The position numbers and the translations under genes are program-made. A stretch of DNA of 64,000 bases from Antilocapra americana. Taxonomy: Eukaryota; Chordata; Mammalia; Artiodactyla; Antilocapridae. The stretch is from NCBI GenBank assembly GCA_007570785.1, contig ML664152.1:2604911-2668910 (forward strand). The letters run 5' to 3'. The notes below the pieces were generated by a model. It did not search any database. It saw only the letters and a program-made list of their open reading frames with translations, and had not been told where the DNA came from. Below, one piece after another: positions 46,440 through 60,006 of the stretch (positions are counted from its first letter, which is position 1; each line of letters opens with the position of its first letter).

Positions 46440-46680
46440 TCGTCGTACGAATGGGGTAACCACGTCCCCCTTCTCCTACTGAGGACACTTGGGTCGCCTC
46501 CGATGTTTCTCCTTTACAAGCGATGCTACATTGAGCCTCCTTACATGGATCCTGGAGCCCTTGTTGAATATTTAGGTTAGATAGAGTCCCCAGGAAAAAA
46601 GCCTGGTCAAAGTGTAAACAGAGTTTATATTTTAAAAGGTACTGCCATCTTAGTTCTCAAAAAAGCTGCAGCAGTTCCCA
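46440..46680 (-). mobile_element. Old L1 3' end fragment
   Basis: Antisense L1M 3' text: ACTTGGGTCGCCTCCGATGTTTCTCC..GCGATGCTACATTGAGCCTCC, then GGAAAAAAGCCTGGTCAAAGTG. Confidence 0.55.
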
Positions 46681-49600
46681 CTCGGACCAGTTGCAGACAG
46701 TGCTTTGGGGCGTCTAATGGGACAAGAGAAACCACCTTCGAACAAACTTCTGTGGGCTCACAACCGATCTCTGCAAGATGTGGGCCCTCGGTGGGACCGG
46801 CTGTCCCCAGGCTGCGGTCCTGCTGGCCATGGGGCCCGGCCCGCATGCGCTCAGTTGCCAGTGTGCCCAGGACATCTGTGCACTCCTGTGACTCTTGGCT
46901 CTCTTCCCACCCCAGGGGAAGGAGAGCCTGAAGCACCCCACTGTTGGGGCACCTGCCTGTCTCTGGCCCAAATCTGCTCTTTAAGCCCCGCAGACTGCCC
47001 CATGCTCGGTTTACTGCCCTTGCCCTGGAGCCCTGCAGGTCGAGCTGGTCCTGCATCCCCCTGCCAGCCTGACTCTCACCGGTGACCCAGTGTGGCGACA
47101 GTGGGGCCTCATCCTTCACCAGGGGCTCGTGAGCATCCCATCACCAGTTAAGAGTCACAGCCGGACAGGTCCGGCTCCTCCTGGGAAAGGACAGACTTCC
47201 ACAGTTCTGAGGGCATGACCCTGCCTCCTGCACCCCACCACGTGTTAGCCTCCAGGCTGTGGATGCACCGTCCCCGCCACCACCTAGGTGCACAGTGGGT
47301 AGAGAGACACTGATGAGCAGGCTTGTCCCTGCCCGCTTCCTGGGACAACAGACTACTAGGAGCCTTCTCTCGGGGACCTTCCTGCCCATCTGTGATCAAA
47401 AGATATCTTCTCTGATGGGCACACCCATGCTATCAACGGCCCTCAAAGCTAACTACCCCCTCCCCAATTTCTGGGGCTCAAATAGGAGCCGTCTGCTTCC
47501 CACCGGGGCGCCCCTGACTACAGGGCCACCCTGCTGTCTGGTTATCTAATGGTCAGGCTCTGGGGCCCTGTGTGGTTGAACTTGCATTTTCTGACCACTG
47601 GGAGAACATGCCAGGCCCTCCGGCCGCTGCGATCCCACTGTCCTCTGAGCACCAGTGCTCTGGTGTCAGCCTCTCCTTCCCGCTCTGACCTGCAGACTGC
47701 CCATCCTCAGGCCCGCCCAGCCAGAGTGTCCCAGGGTGGCCCTGCCCTACAGTGGGGGGCTTCAGTCGCCCATGGCTGGTGGGCAAGCCTGGGGCTTAGA
47801 ATCAGGAAGTCCAGCTTTGTAGGACACCGAAGTCACGTTCAACAGATCAGTGACAAGGCTGACACTTTGACCTCCCCTGGTTCCACACCAGACGGGAAAA
47901 CGGGCTGCCATTCCTAAGCCCCTAACAACTGTTCTCGCTTCACAGTGTCTCGTCTCGTCGCGATGGGGGCTACAGACCCGTCTGGCCCTGGACACCCGGA
48001 CACAGTGCATGCTCTATAGACTTTACAAGCTGGCTCAGAGGACCGGATCATCAGGAGAGAGGTCTGACTCCAGACGCCACTTGACGTGCTTAGCGTCAGA
48101 CTTTGCAGGTGACCCTGACCTTGACGGGGACTCATGTTCTTTGTGCATCTGGGAGTGTAGGCCTCCGGGGCACCGTCACAGCCCAGGCCTTGGCCCTCCC
48201 CATGGCTGGCCCCTCGAGAGGCTGGGTACCTGGAAGAGCTCACCACTCCTCCAAAATATCAGATCAGGAAGTCATGGGTGCTGAGACCGGGGGAATTCAC
48301 ACTTGTGGACAACAAGCTGCCCCACCCAAGACTCACCTCTACCCGGTCCACCCAACCAACTTCAGCTCCAGGGAAACTCAGCCACCAGCGAGACCACACA
48401 GAATGCTTCTCTCAACTGTCTCTGTGCAAAACCCACCACACCAAAGTACTTACTGGTCCAGGTTTATCCTCTCCACACCATAGCCCCTGGGTAGGACTCT
48501 GGCATCTGCCTGCTTCACACCCCTGATTCTGCCACAGGCATGAATGCACCTCACCCTTCAGAACTGCTTCCTCCAGCCCCTGCATGTTAATCTGACATAA
48601 TTCCCAAGAAATGGCCATGGAGAAAACGAAGGCAGGAGTGACAGCCAGTCACTTCGCCAACTCCAACCCCGTCCTCCCCTGCAGACTTGAGTCCAGAGAG
48701 GCGACACCCCAACAGGCTGGCCCAGGGTGATACCATGAGCCTGGGGGGATTTTAAGCTGCATTTAAAAAGTGAAAGGTAAAATTCACTTTAGTGATGTAT
48801 TTTTTTTAACCCAATACAGTCAAAATGTCATCATTTTAACAGGCAATCAACATTAAGAAGGCAACGATGAGATGCTCTGTATTACCCCTTCACCCAAGTC
48901 TTGGAAGTCTGTGTGTTTTTAGCTCTCATGGCTACTTAGTTTTCAAGGTCTGAAGTGTCGCACATTGGACTGGCAGCTCTGCCGTTCGGTTACTCACGTA
49001 ATGTTTGTGGCAGATGAAAACTTCTGATCACCCTGACTGGGAGACAGACACTACAGACCCAGGAATCACTCAGCCATGACAGCCTGATGGAAGCAGGGTC
49101 AAGTGTGGTGCACTGGAGGTAGGTACAGCATGGCACACAAGATCTCTGGGTCCCTGGTTCTTGCCTGTCTTTTAAAGCTCAGGGTGAGGACAGACAAACC
49201 ACAAAAAATTTCTACACGTTAAAGAGGAGCAAATGCTCAAAACTGGAGGCCAACAGAGGCGGGGCGGGCCCCTGGACAGACCACTAGCCCAGCGCCCCCT
49301 CCTGCAGCCGGAGCTCAGGGAGAGGTGAGCCCACAGAGGGTGCAGGCTCGGAGACCTGAGGTGTGCGGCCCTGACCTCCCGTCCCCTCACCCCAGGAGGA
49401 CTTCGAGCCTCTTCCAGAGGGAAGGAGGGAGGTCCTGTGGGGAGCAGCTCCCAGCCACCCTTACCTGGGCTCTGGGCGCCAGATTGCAGGACAAGTCCCA
49501 GAGGCCCTGGAGTCCCACGAGGTGGCTTTTATCCTGCCCTCAGCCCTGCCCCGTTGGCGAGGCAGTAACTCCTAGGAGGATGGGAAAAAGGATCCTGCCT

Positions 49601-51483
49601 CCTGCCTGTGCCTGGAGACGGGGGCTTTTCACCCATGACTCAGACTCTGTGCGAGCCAGGAAGGCAGAAGCAGCCAGGAGAGTGGCCTGGGGTGGCGGCT
49701 GCAGGGCCCAGGGGAGGGTGCGCTGCTGCCTACGGCTGCTGGCCTGGTCCCAAATGCGGAGAGGAGCCAGAGACTGTGGCTGCCGCCTTCTTTTTCTTAT
49801 TTTCAGAGACAGGAAGCTGTGACTTGACCAGCCCCCACACTGAAAAGTGCAAGTCCACAGTGAAGAGCCACCCATGCAGAGAGCAGTGAGGAAGGAGGAC
49901 AAAGAATCCAAATTCAGGCCAAGGGTCAAGGACACACAGTTCCTGGAAAATGACTACTCTGCCAAGTGGCAGAAGGAGCTGCTTCTGTACCAACTGGACA
50001 GACACCCTGTCCATGGGCCAGGGCCCAGCCAGGAAGGAGAGGGGCCCAGCGGGAACCCCGTGTCTGGCCAGGAAGAGGGAGGTAGAGGCCACTGAGCGGG
50101 ACTTGGGGAGAGCCCTTTAAAAGGAATCGGCCCAGATATGCACTCTTCCTTCCTACCAGGAATGAAGATGAAATGGCAAGGTGGGGAGCAGCCTTCTTGA
50201 GACCAGCAGGTCACCATCGGGAGGACAGAAGCTTGGACCGAGGAGTCAAAGTCCTGAGTCCCTGTGGCTCCATGCAGGGCCCACCCCTGCCGTGGACTGT
50301 CATCCTGACCTGTGCTGATTTCTTAGAGCACCTGCGCAGAGGCTGAACCTGCTCCCAGCAGATGTGGAAGTCTGCGGCAAAGGTGATTAAAGGGTAGATT
50401 CTGAAACAGTTACAAATTAGCCTGAGCGGTTTACGACTCTCCAGGGTCATAAATGTAGCTCTGGCTTCTGCACTCCCGTTTCTATCCTGTCTACACTGGA
50501 ACAGGGAGCTGCGGAGGCCATGCCCAGCATGCACCAGGTTCTCAACCCTACCCTTCCAAGCACACACACCCGTGTTCTCTTGCCTTACTTGTCCTTTCGC
50601 AGCATAAATGCCCAATGACAGCTGGTCCTCTCGGGGACACTTGCATTGTGGGTCCTGATGTCCCCACAGTGTTGGGAGGAGAGCAGAGGCTTGTGGTCGG
50701 AGCAGATGAGCTCACCCACCAGGGCCCAGAACCCTGTCCGCAATCATGCTGATCAGGCCTGGGGTCCATGCACAGATGGAGGCTGGTCACCCAAGAAACT
50801 GCCTCCCCACTGCCCCCACTGGAGCCCCAGGACCACCCTTCATCCTGCAACCCCACTCCCAAGGACAGGAGCCCCCAGCTGCAGTCTCTGGGCAACACTT
50901 TACAACTTCTACTACTTGCATAGATTTTTGATTATAAAAAGTCAAATGCAAGAAAACAGTGTCTCAGACACCCCTGTACTCACATTGCCACGTAGCAGTG
51001 CGGGGTCTGAGACAGACCCCAAATCCAAAAGGGCAGCTCCAGGGAGATGAACTGTCAGCCTCGGACAGCCTATCACACACACAGACACATGTGCATATGT
51101 AGACATGCGTCAACATACAGACACGCACACCCGGCCTCCAGCTCCTGGTCTGTAGGATGGCTGGTGTGGGCGCCCCCGAGGCCCTGACCCCAGAGCCTGT
51201 GACCTCCGCACCAGGGCCACAGGTAGTGTCTGAGACCGGGTTGAGAGAAGAGGCCCCCAGCCCCTCGCTCCCTCACAGGCTCCTGCCAGGCCAAACCCAG
51301 TCCTGGTGAAACGCCACCGCCCTGGGCCACCCCGCCGGCACCACACATGTCCCCACACATTCCAGCTCAGAGCACAAGGCAGGGTCAGACAGTGCCCTCG
51401 CCACATCATCCCTGGCACTCAGCTGGGGGTGGGGGCTGATGTGCCGCACACCTGCTTCCCGCCCACCCTCCCCCCTGATGCGT

Positions 51484-51608
51484 GTGCACCACACACACCC
51501 ACATATACATCCCACATGTGTGTGTACTACGCGCATCCCACACCCACACGAGCACCACACACATTCCCCACACACGTGTGTACCACACATGCACACACTC
51601 ACCCACCT
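51484..51608. repeat. CACA/CCCACA-rich simple sequence
   Basis: Imperfect CACACACCCACA units, with short ACGTGTGT inversions that can pair with the CACACACG stretches. Frames through it are repeat-derived. Confidence 0.8.
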
Positions 51609-54424
51609 GCAAGCCAAGCTGCTCTCCGTCCAGTGCTGCCATGAGCCCACCCCTCTCTCGACCTTCACTCGAGCCCCCGATCAGCCTGAGTCAGCTGGGG
51701 CCTCTCTGTCCAGCGAAGGCTGTGACCACGCCAGGCATCTGCAGGGGGCCCTGCCGAACTGAGAACAAATTTCCCGCCCCCTGGCTGCTGGGCCTGCAGT
51801 CCACAGACCCCCCGTTCCCCACCAGCTGCACTGAGTCCACCCAGCTGTCCCTCTGTCCATCTGGTCCTCCTCCAACTCACTCCTGCTGGGGCCCACTGTC
51901 CTGTGGGGCCGCCCTAGGAGGGGCTGTCTGTTCTCCCACAGCATCCACCCTACCTGCCCCTCTGCCACACCCCAGTCAGGCTCCTGTCAGCAACTGTCAC
52001 CTGGCATTTTAGTGTTCATTTGTTTATTACTGTCGCCTCAGCCCCCATCCCACCACTGCCCACTGGAATGCAGCCCTGGAAGACGAGAAGGGCCCCTAGA
52101 AATTGACAAAGGACAGAGGGTCGAAATGGGGGTCTTTAGCACATTTCATGTTTCTCTGTGTCGCCTCCCCCAGGAGCCCCTGAGCCCCCAGGAGCCTCTG
52201 CCCTCACCAAACACTGAGGTCTGCAGGCCGCTCGCCCACCCCTGACCCCGAGCAGCACATGGAACGTGGCTGGCCCTTCACTGCAGTTAGCAACGTTTGA
52301 ATAAGATCTCAGCTGAACCTGTTTCCAGGCTCAGTGCTTTACCCTCCCCACTGGGTGCCTGACCTCTGGCTGGGGTGGCCCGTCCTAGGGGGCCTGGGCA
52401 GGTCCACGGTCATGGTGGCCAGGTCCTCTCCAAGCCGACAAACCCCATGGGCGCTGAGGGCCCATACCCACAGAGCAGCAGACCCTCCCAGAAGCCACAG
52501 GAGCTCAGACCAGAGCCGGTTCCGCACCCACTGAGAGGCAGGCTCTTTATAAGCAACCTGACGTTTAAGACAGACATGTCGCTGGTTGCAGCATTTTTCT
52601 AGGATGACGCGAAGTATCTACAGCAGAGAGAAGACATCCACATGGTCCTCCCTGGCCCCCAGCCCACTGGCACCAGCCACCAATGCTCCCTCCTTCCTCA
52701 GGCTTCAGCGCCTCATGCCCAGATCCTGGGGGAAGGATTCTCATTTCATCCCAAAGAAAGAAGCCTACTTTCTCACAATGACCCATTAAGTGTTCGTTGA
52801 ACCTTCTCAAGAGCGGCATCAAGACACAGCGGTATCCTCACATTTGCACCGTCTGCTGACCTCCCCAGACGTCCCCACCCTGCCCCACACTCCTGGGACC
52901 TTCCCCACCACACCCACCCAGCACTGTGGCTGTGGGACACGCCCCCCGCCCCTGACACCCGCTGGTCCATCCTGAGCCTCCAGAGGTCAGGAAAGGATAG
53001 GCAAGATCCCTGGAGGCTCACTTAGAGAACCAACCGCCTAGGGGCGGTCACTGACAAAGGACAAGCAACCACTGAGAACAAGATGTCAAGGTTCCCATAG
53101 TGGAGCTGCCCCAAGGCCCTTCCCGCCCCGATAAAGCCAAGTTCCTGGGGTCCCAGCACCCCGAGCCCCGCCCTCACAGAGGAAGACACACACACACACA
53201 TAAGCCAGGGCAGGAGCTGCCCCAGGAAGGGCCTTGTGCTTGGGGGTGCGAGAGGCAGAAGTGTGGTGGCTGTGGTTGGTGACTAGCATGGACTTAAGCA
53301 CCCGCTGGGCTGCTGCAGTATGAGCTGTCAGCATCTGCGGCAGAGAAGGAAGGGGCTAAAAAGGCCCGCTGGGGGTCCTGGGAGGGCAGGGGTGGCGAGT
53401 GAGGAGCAGGTGGGCAGCGACACAGCTGGGGCCCACGCCTCTGCCACCCACTCCAGTGTCACCCTCGGGGCTCCCTGTCCCTCACTTGCGGATGATGCCC
53501 AGAGCCTGTCTCGTCACAGCAGAGACTCTAAGACAGCACAAGGGCAAACACCCAGCAAAGGACCTCAGGTGCTCAGAGAGCAGAGCGTGAAAACACCGTG
53601 TGCCCAAATCCTGGGCCTCAGGTTTTCACGTTATCTGAGACGTGAATACACTGTGTCTCCGTCTCAGGCATCCCAGAGTCAGGAGGGTGGGTACCACAGG
53701 GAGGAGTGAGTGAACAGGTTCAACACGCAAAATTCAGGAGCAGGCAGGAAAGCAAAGGAGAAGGAGGGTGACGAGATGATTAGGAGCAGGAAGTCCAAGC
53801 TCCGCAGTGATTGCGACAAGCATACACAGGAGTCTACAAGTCCAGTCGCGTGCTAGACCACAGGAGGTAAGCAAGGCTAGGACACAGTACCACAGAAAGA
53901 CTGAAACTGAAGGCGAAGGAGAGACACACAAGCACCCGAACGCTGGCCTCGCAGAGCCAGATCGAGAAACAGACCTGGAGCTGGGAGGTCCTGGAGCCGT
54001 GAAGAGGGTTGGCACATGGGGACGAGGGGCTCTGTGCCCAAACCTGTGCCTGCGACAGGACTGGAGGACATGCCCGGGCTCCCGGGAGGCCCAGGGAGGA
54101 GCTCGATGTGCTGCACGGGACGCAGGAGCCCAAGCACAGGGGCTGACCGATGAGACATGCTGTGTGCTCCACAACCAGGCAGGGCAGGCGAGGGTGTGGA
54201 GGAGGGGTGGTGGGAGCAGGGCGACCCGTCACCCCACGAGCAGCAGCAGGTGAACCGAGGGGGGCGGGTGTGCAGCGGGGTCGGGAGTAGGAGTCAGGGG
54301 AGGGAACAGCACAAGGAGGGAAGCCACAGGGCATCTTACTGTCGCTCTTGGGAGAAAAACAGTAGCATTATCTGAAAGGAGGGGACTCAGGATCTGACAT
54401 CAATCTGCTCATACTAGGTCACCA

Positions 54425-54905
54425 CTAAGGCCAAGAACACTTTTCTAACTGTCGGGTCAGCATCACCAAACACAAAACAAGATACCAGAAAGGCCAAGGA
54501 CAGACGCCACAAAGACTGTGAGTGTGAGTGCATCTGTGTATGGGCACCATTCTACCTGTATTCGTCCCCAGTACATAGAATATTGACAGCGTTGATCCAA
54601 ACACAGGGAGCAGGTCAGTACAAATGGATGAAGATCAGTTACACAAAGGGAAGCACTTTCATACTGGCTTGTGAGTAGCACTGAACCATACACATTACCA
54701 TCTATAAAATAGGTAGCCAGTGGGAATTTGCTGCATGAAGCAGGGAACCCAACTCTGGTGCTCTGCAACAATTTGGAGGAGTGGGATGGGGAGGGGGCTT
54801 AAGAGGGAGGAGACATACACATACCTATGGCTGATTAATGTTGATGTATGGCAGAAGCTAACACAATATTGAAATTATTCTCCAATTAAAAATAAAATAA
54901 AAATT
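54425..54905 (+). mobile_element. Ruminant L1 3' UTR end
   Basis: AAAATAGGTAGCCAGTGGGAATTTGCTGCATGAAGCAGGGAACCC, GGGATGGGGAGGGGGC, CCTATGGCTGATTAATGTTGATGTATGGCAGAAGC, then CTCCAATTAAAAATAAAATAAAAAT. This is a 5'-truncated insertion ending in an A-rich tail. Confidence 0.8.
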
Positions 54906-54949
54906 ATCAAAAATTCAGCTCTGCTAGGTATAAGAGAATAGCTCAACCA

Positions 54950-56235
54950 AAACAGTTCAACAGAATTGAAAACAATGAACAAATATACATGAGGAATGCT
55001 CAAAAAATAGGGTCCAAAATCTTGATATCAGAGAAGAAAGCATCAGACAAGTGAAATTAAATGACACAAAGCAGGGCTATTTATAATGCTAGAAACTAAA
55101 GCACTCAAGGAAGATGTAAGTTTAGATCTACAGACCAAGCAATGCAGCTTCATGTTTTAGGAAGCAGAAATCAGGGGATACCACAGAAACAAATCAAAGC
55201 ATCTCCTAGTAATAGGAGATGTCAGTACATTGCTCTGAATACAGGAAAGAACAGCGGTCCAGAACTAAGAGAGACCTCGGATGATGCCGCCTGTTGAGGT
55301 GCAGCTGGGAGACAAGCAAGCAGTCAGGCCTGTACTTGGTAAGATAGGACACACTTTCTCTCAGCTGCTCACAGAAGCATTCACACAACAGTGCCCATGA
55401 ATTAAGCAACGAGGAAATTTTCAACAAATCCTAAACAGGAAGTAAGATGCAAACAATATTGCCTAGAAATGAATAACAAAATCAGGAAGCAAGAAAAGGC
55501 CTGCTCCCTTGCCCCAAAATGTCAGTATCCTCCCCTGACATGTTACTCTTCAGGGAAAGTAGAGACTCAAACTGCAAAATTCCTAGAAAACACAATGAAA
55601 ACAAAAGCAGTACTTAGAGGAAAATTTATCACATGAAAGACTTTAAATCTTTCGAAGTGAGAACATGAGAATAAGAGAGATAAGCCTCCGATTCAGAAAG
55701 GTAGAAGAAAATTAAAGTGACTGAAGGAACTAATAAAAGCAAAAGCAAAAATGAGTTAGGAAAAAAGGATTCTAATTCATGACTAAAGCTTAAAAGCTGG
55801 TTTTGGAAAATCAATAAAACAGGTAAGTTCCCTATAGCAAGAAAAATAACCTAAGGAAGGGCAGAATAAAAACACACCAAGTATGAGAGAATAACCGTCA
55901 AAAGAAAATAAAGTTTTTTTATAAAATCATGGAAATAATTGTACATCTCTATGCAAATAAACTTGAAAACTTGGGTGAAATAGATAATTTTCTAAGAGAA
56001 AAATTTTTTTATAAAAACAGTGACCACAGAAAGTCTGGGCAGACCTAATTTTATAGAATTAAAAATTAATGAAAGATACCAAACCCAGATGACTCATAAG
56101 AGAATTCTACCAATCCTATAAGATCAGATTGTCTTAACATAATGTAACCTTCTCCAGAACATAGAGAAGGAAGGAAATTTCCAAGTGCCTTTTTATGAAG
56201 GAAGTGTGACCCTGAATTCACAATGTGAGGATGAA
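54950..56235 (+). mobile_element. Old L1 ORF2 fragment
   Basis: Broken plus-strand frames contain L1 ORF2-like wording (GCAGTACTTAGAGGAAAATTTATC, GGTTTTGGAAAATCAATAAAAC, ATAAACTTGAAAACTTGGGTGAAATAG, AGAGAATTCTACCAATCC). Multiple stops and frameshifts; not coding. Confidence 0.65.
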
Positions 56236-56407
56236 CACAGAAAAAAGGGAATTCATCTAAACCAACGGTTCTCAGGAGTGACCTGGGAAGCCCAGGGGAC
56301 CCTAAGGCTCTGTTGTGGGATTAGACGTGTCTGTTTTCCAACCACAGACGTGCTAAAGCAGAGTTTTCATCACCAGCTCCACCAAACTGCACAGTAAAGC
56401 AAACTGA

Positions 56408-56520
56408 ATGCAGAGACAGGCAGTTCAGTCCAGCCGCTCAGTCCTGCCTGACTCCACAACTCCATGGAGAGTAGCACGCCAGGCCTCCCTGTCCTTCATC
56501 ATCTGCAGAGACTTCAGGGG
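56408..56520 (-). mobile_element. BovB 3' end, antisense fragment
   Basis: CTGACTCCACAACTCCATGGAGAGTAGCACGCCAGGCCTCCCTGTCCTTCATC is the BovB 3' end read antisense. It abuts a plus-strand BovB copy. Confidence 0.75.
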
Positions 56521-56524
56521 GTTC

Positions 56525-58602
56525 CTATTGGGTCTATGTTTGAGAGATTTATTACATGGTAGGAATATAAACTTACAAATAGCTGAGGAAGGAAGAGAAG
56601 CAAAAGGCAAAGGAGAAAGAGAAAGATATACCCAACTGAACGCAGAGTTCCAGAGAATAGCAAGGAGAGATAAAAAGGCCGTCTTCAATGAACAATGCAA
56701 AAAGAAGAAAACAATAGAAGGGGAAAGACTAGAGATCTCTTCAAGAAAACTGGAGGTAACAAGGGAACATTTCATGCAAGGATGGGCCTGATAAAGGACA
56801 GGAACAGTAAGGACCTAACAGAAACAGAAGAGGTTAAGAAGAGGTGGCAAAAAATACACAGAAGACTACACAGAAAAGGTCTTAATGACCCAAATAACCA
56901 TGATGATGTGATCACCCACCTAGAGCCAGACATCCTGAAGTGCAAAGTCAAGTGGGCCTTAGGAAGCAACACCACGAACAAAGAAAGCTAGTGGAGGTGA
57001 TGGCATTATGGCTGAGCTATTTCAAATACTAAAAGCTAATGCCGTGAAAGTGTTGCAATCAATATGCCAGCAAATTTGGAAAACTCAGCAGTGGCTACAG
57101 GACTGGAAAAGGTCAGTTTTCATTCCAGTCTTAAAGAAGGACGATGCCAAAGAATGTTCAAAGTACCATACAATTGTACCCATTTCACATGCTAGCAAAG
57201 TAATACTTAAAATTCTCCATGCCAGGCTTCAATAGTATGAGAAACAAGAACTTCCAGATGTTCAAGCTGGACTGAGAAAAGGCAGAGGAATCAGAGATCA
57301 AATTGCCAACATCCACTGGATCACTGAAAAAGCAAGAGAATTCCAGAAAAACATTTACTTTTGCTTCATTGATTGTGCTAAAGTGTCTGTGTGGATCATA
57401 ACAAACTGTAGAAAAATTTTAAAGGAAAGGGGCTTCCCTGGTGGCTCAGACATAAAGAGTCTGCCTGCAATGCAGGTGACTTGGGTTCGATCCCTGGGTC
57501 TGGTAGATCCCCTGGAGAAGGAAATGGCAACCCACTCCAGTATTCTTGCCTGGAAAATTCCATGGGAGGAGACTGACAGGCTACAGTCCCTGGGGTCATG
57601 AAGAGTCGTACACAACTAAGCAACTTCTCTTTATCCGTCTCTTGAGAAACCTGTATGCAGGTCAAGAAGCAACACTTAGAACCAGATATGGAACAATGGA
57701 CTGGTTCAAAATTGGGAAAAGTACGTCAAGGCTGTATATTTTCACCCTGCTTATCTAACTTCTATGCAGAGTACATCATGTGAAATGCTGGGCTGGATTA
57801 ATTCCAAGCTGGAATCAAGATTGCTGGGGGAAATATCAACAATTTAAGATATATAGATAATACCATTCTAATGGCAGAAAGTGAAGAGGGACTAAAGAGT
57901 GAAGAAACTGGCTTAAAATCTAACATTCAAAAAACAAAGATCATGGCGTCCAGTCCCATCACTTCATGGCAAAGAGAAGGGGAAAAAGTGGAAGCAGTGA
58001 CAAGATTTTATTTTCTTGGGCTCCAAAATCACTGTGAACAGTCACCACAGCCATGAAATTAGAAGACCCTTGCTCCTTGGGAGGAAAGCTATGACAAACC
58101 TTGACAGCATATTAGAAAACAGAGACACTGCTTTGCCAACAAAAGTCCATATAGTCAAAGTTATGGTTTTCCGGTAGTCATGTATGGATGTGAGAGTTGG
58201 ATCAAAAAGAAGGCTGAGTGCTGAAGAATTGATGCATTCAAATTGTGGTGCTGGAGAAAACTCTTGGGAGTTCCCTGGACTGCAAGGAGATCAAACCAGT
58301 CAATCCTAAAGGAAATCAACCCTGAATATTCAATAGTAGGATTGATGCAGAAGCTCCAATACTTTGGCCACCTGATGCAAACAGCTGACTCATTGGAAAA
58401 GACCCTGGTGCAGGGAAAGATTGAGGGCAGGAGAAGGGGCCAATAGAGGATGAGATGGCTGGCTGGCATCACAGCCCCAGTGGACGTGAGTCTGAGCAGA
58501 CTCCAGGGGATGGTAGAGGACACAGGGGCCTGGTGTGCTGCAGCCCATGGGGTCACAGAGAGTCAGATACGATTCAAGGACTGAGCAACACTAACAACAG
58601 GG
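56525..58602 (+). mobile_element. BovB (RTE) LINE, 5'-truncated, interrupted by a Bov-tA
   Basis: Successive plus-strand frame pieces cover the endonuclease-to-reverse-transcriptase part: RRGKTRDLFKKTG (56710-56770), LEPDILKCKVKWALGSN (about 56930), WKRSVFIPVLKKDDAKECSK (about 57120), then after the nested SINE LRNLYAGQEA (57640), a YADD-region remnant (57850), and KEINPEYSIVGLMQKLQYFGHL (58310-58380) to the 3' end near 58600. The frames are split by stops and shifts, so the copy is dead. BovB entered ruminant genomes horizontally; that is family knowledge, not something this copy shows. Confidence 0.95.
57427..57622 (+). mobile_element. Bov-tA SINE nested in BovB
   Basis: Near-consensus copy: GGGGCTTCCCTGGTGGCTCAGAC, GGGTTCGATCCCTGGGTCTGG, GGCAACCCACTCCAGTATTCTTGCC, ending GAGTCGTACACAACTAAGCAAC. 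It splits the reverse transcriptase region of the host BovB, so it is younger. Confidence 0.95.
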
Positions 58603-58652
58603 GATGTATAAAACAATATCTCTTTCCTCATTATATATTTTTCAGTTTTGGA

Positions 58653-58768
58653 AAATATTGTTGCTGTTTTTCAGTATCCAACTCTCTGTGACTGCATAGA
58701 CTTTGCAGTCCACAGACTGCAGCATACCAGGTTTCTCTGTCCTTCATTATCTCCTGGAGTTTGCCCAA
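58653..58768 (-). mobile_element. BovB 3' end fragment
   Basis: GTCCACAGACTGCAGCATACCAGGTTTCTCTGTCCTTCATTATCTCCTGGAGTTTGCC is BovB 3' end antisense, the same part as at 56.4 kb and 8.24 kb. Confidence 0.8.
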
Positions 58769-58861
58769 ATATAGTTTTTATTAAAAATGTTCTTTATGTT
58801 AACATATAATGGGTTTATTGCTGGTCTTTTAAGTGAATCATTAAATAAAATCTTTAAACAT

Positions 58862-59060
58862 TCTGTGCTACTGTGGCACTGCTGACATTTGAGACCTCTG
58901 TCGTGGGGCTGCTGTGGGGCATCATAGGACATCTGTCTTCTACCCACTAGACACCCGTAGAAACACCCAACACACCAGCTGTGTCAGCCAAAGACCTCTC
59001 CTGACATCACCAAATGTACCCCTGTGTAGAGGAAGGGTCACCCTCAGCGGAGAACAATGG
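58862..59060 (-). mobile_element. MER20 (hAT-Charlie DNA transposon) remnant
   Basis: Antisense MER20 wording: GGCACTGCTGACATTTGAGACC, CATAGGACATCTG..CTACCCACTAGACACCCGTAG, CTGACATCACCAAATGTACCCC. Confidence 0.75.
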
Positions 59061-59295
59061 AAGTTATACCTCACAAAAGCAAAAAGCTTTATATGGTCCT
59101 CAATAATTTTTTTAAGAGTGTAAAGAGACCAAAACTTTGAGAACCATTGCTCTCAATCATTGCTCTCTTATGAAAATAAATACAAAACTTCCTTTAAAAA
59201 TTAGCAAACAGACTCTAACAGCACATTAAAAAGACAATACAGCATGACCAGGTGGGGTCTGCTCCATGAACGCAAGGATGGTTTGATGGTTTGCT

Positions 59296-59385
59296 GTTGT
59301 TGTTTTGTTGCTAAGTTATGCCAGACTCTTTGCAACCCCATGGACTGTATGTAGCCTACCAGGCTCCTCTATCCATGGCCTGTTA
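59296..59385 (-). mobile_element. Bov-A type SINE fragment
   Basis: TTGTTGCTAAGTTATGCCAGACTCTTTGCAACCCCATGGACTG..CTACCAGGCTCCTCTATCCATGG is the antisense end of the Bov-A unit. Confidence 0.85.
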
Positions 59386-60006
59386 CTTAACAGGTCAATC
59401 AGATGTGTGGACACAGACTGGACACATGCAATAAATATATCTTAGCAAACTGATTTCATCACATAGTTAATGAAAACAAAACATCATTACCAAATTTGGT
59501 TTATGGCAGGACACAGGAACGATCTACCATAGAAATTCAATTGCTCTAATAATTGTCAATAGAGACTAAAAAAGAAAAAAACAAGACTATGTCATGAGAT
59601 TCAGGAAAAGCAGCTGATGACACTCAGTGCCATCCATGACTGTTTAGGGACGTCTACCACTGAGGCCCCTAAACCCCAGAGAGCTCACTGTAGCCTCTGT
59701 GATGAGACAAGGAAAGAAATAACAGAAATCAAGGTGAGAAAGAAGGAAACCAGCTTTCCTTCTTTTTAGACAATCATAACCCATAGGTGATACGACTGTC
59801 TACAAAATCCAAGAAGCTCTTAAGGCAAGTTATTGGTGATAGCGAGCGTATAGGTGGGCAGCGGGGCAGGGCCTCCCTCCTCCCCTGTCCCCTCCCAGCC
59901 AGTGGTTCCCTTGAGAGAAGCTCACCTTGCTGGGGGGCCAGGAGGACAGCAAAGCGGCACTGAAGCCGAGAAGGGGCCACATGTGGATGACGCAACAGGC
60001 ACTCAC

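Larger units (their letters stand above)
41575..54424 (-). other. Predicted upstream intron, mostly single-copy
   Basis: Long GC-rich stretch without young repeats except MIR and old L1 at 46 kb and CA-rich patches at 51 kb. Many open frames on both strands are composition effects; none has a recognisable domain. A possible donor GTAAGC at about 45641 and others occur singly without a convincing exon. Confidence 0.5.
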
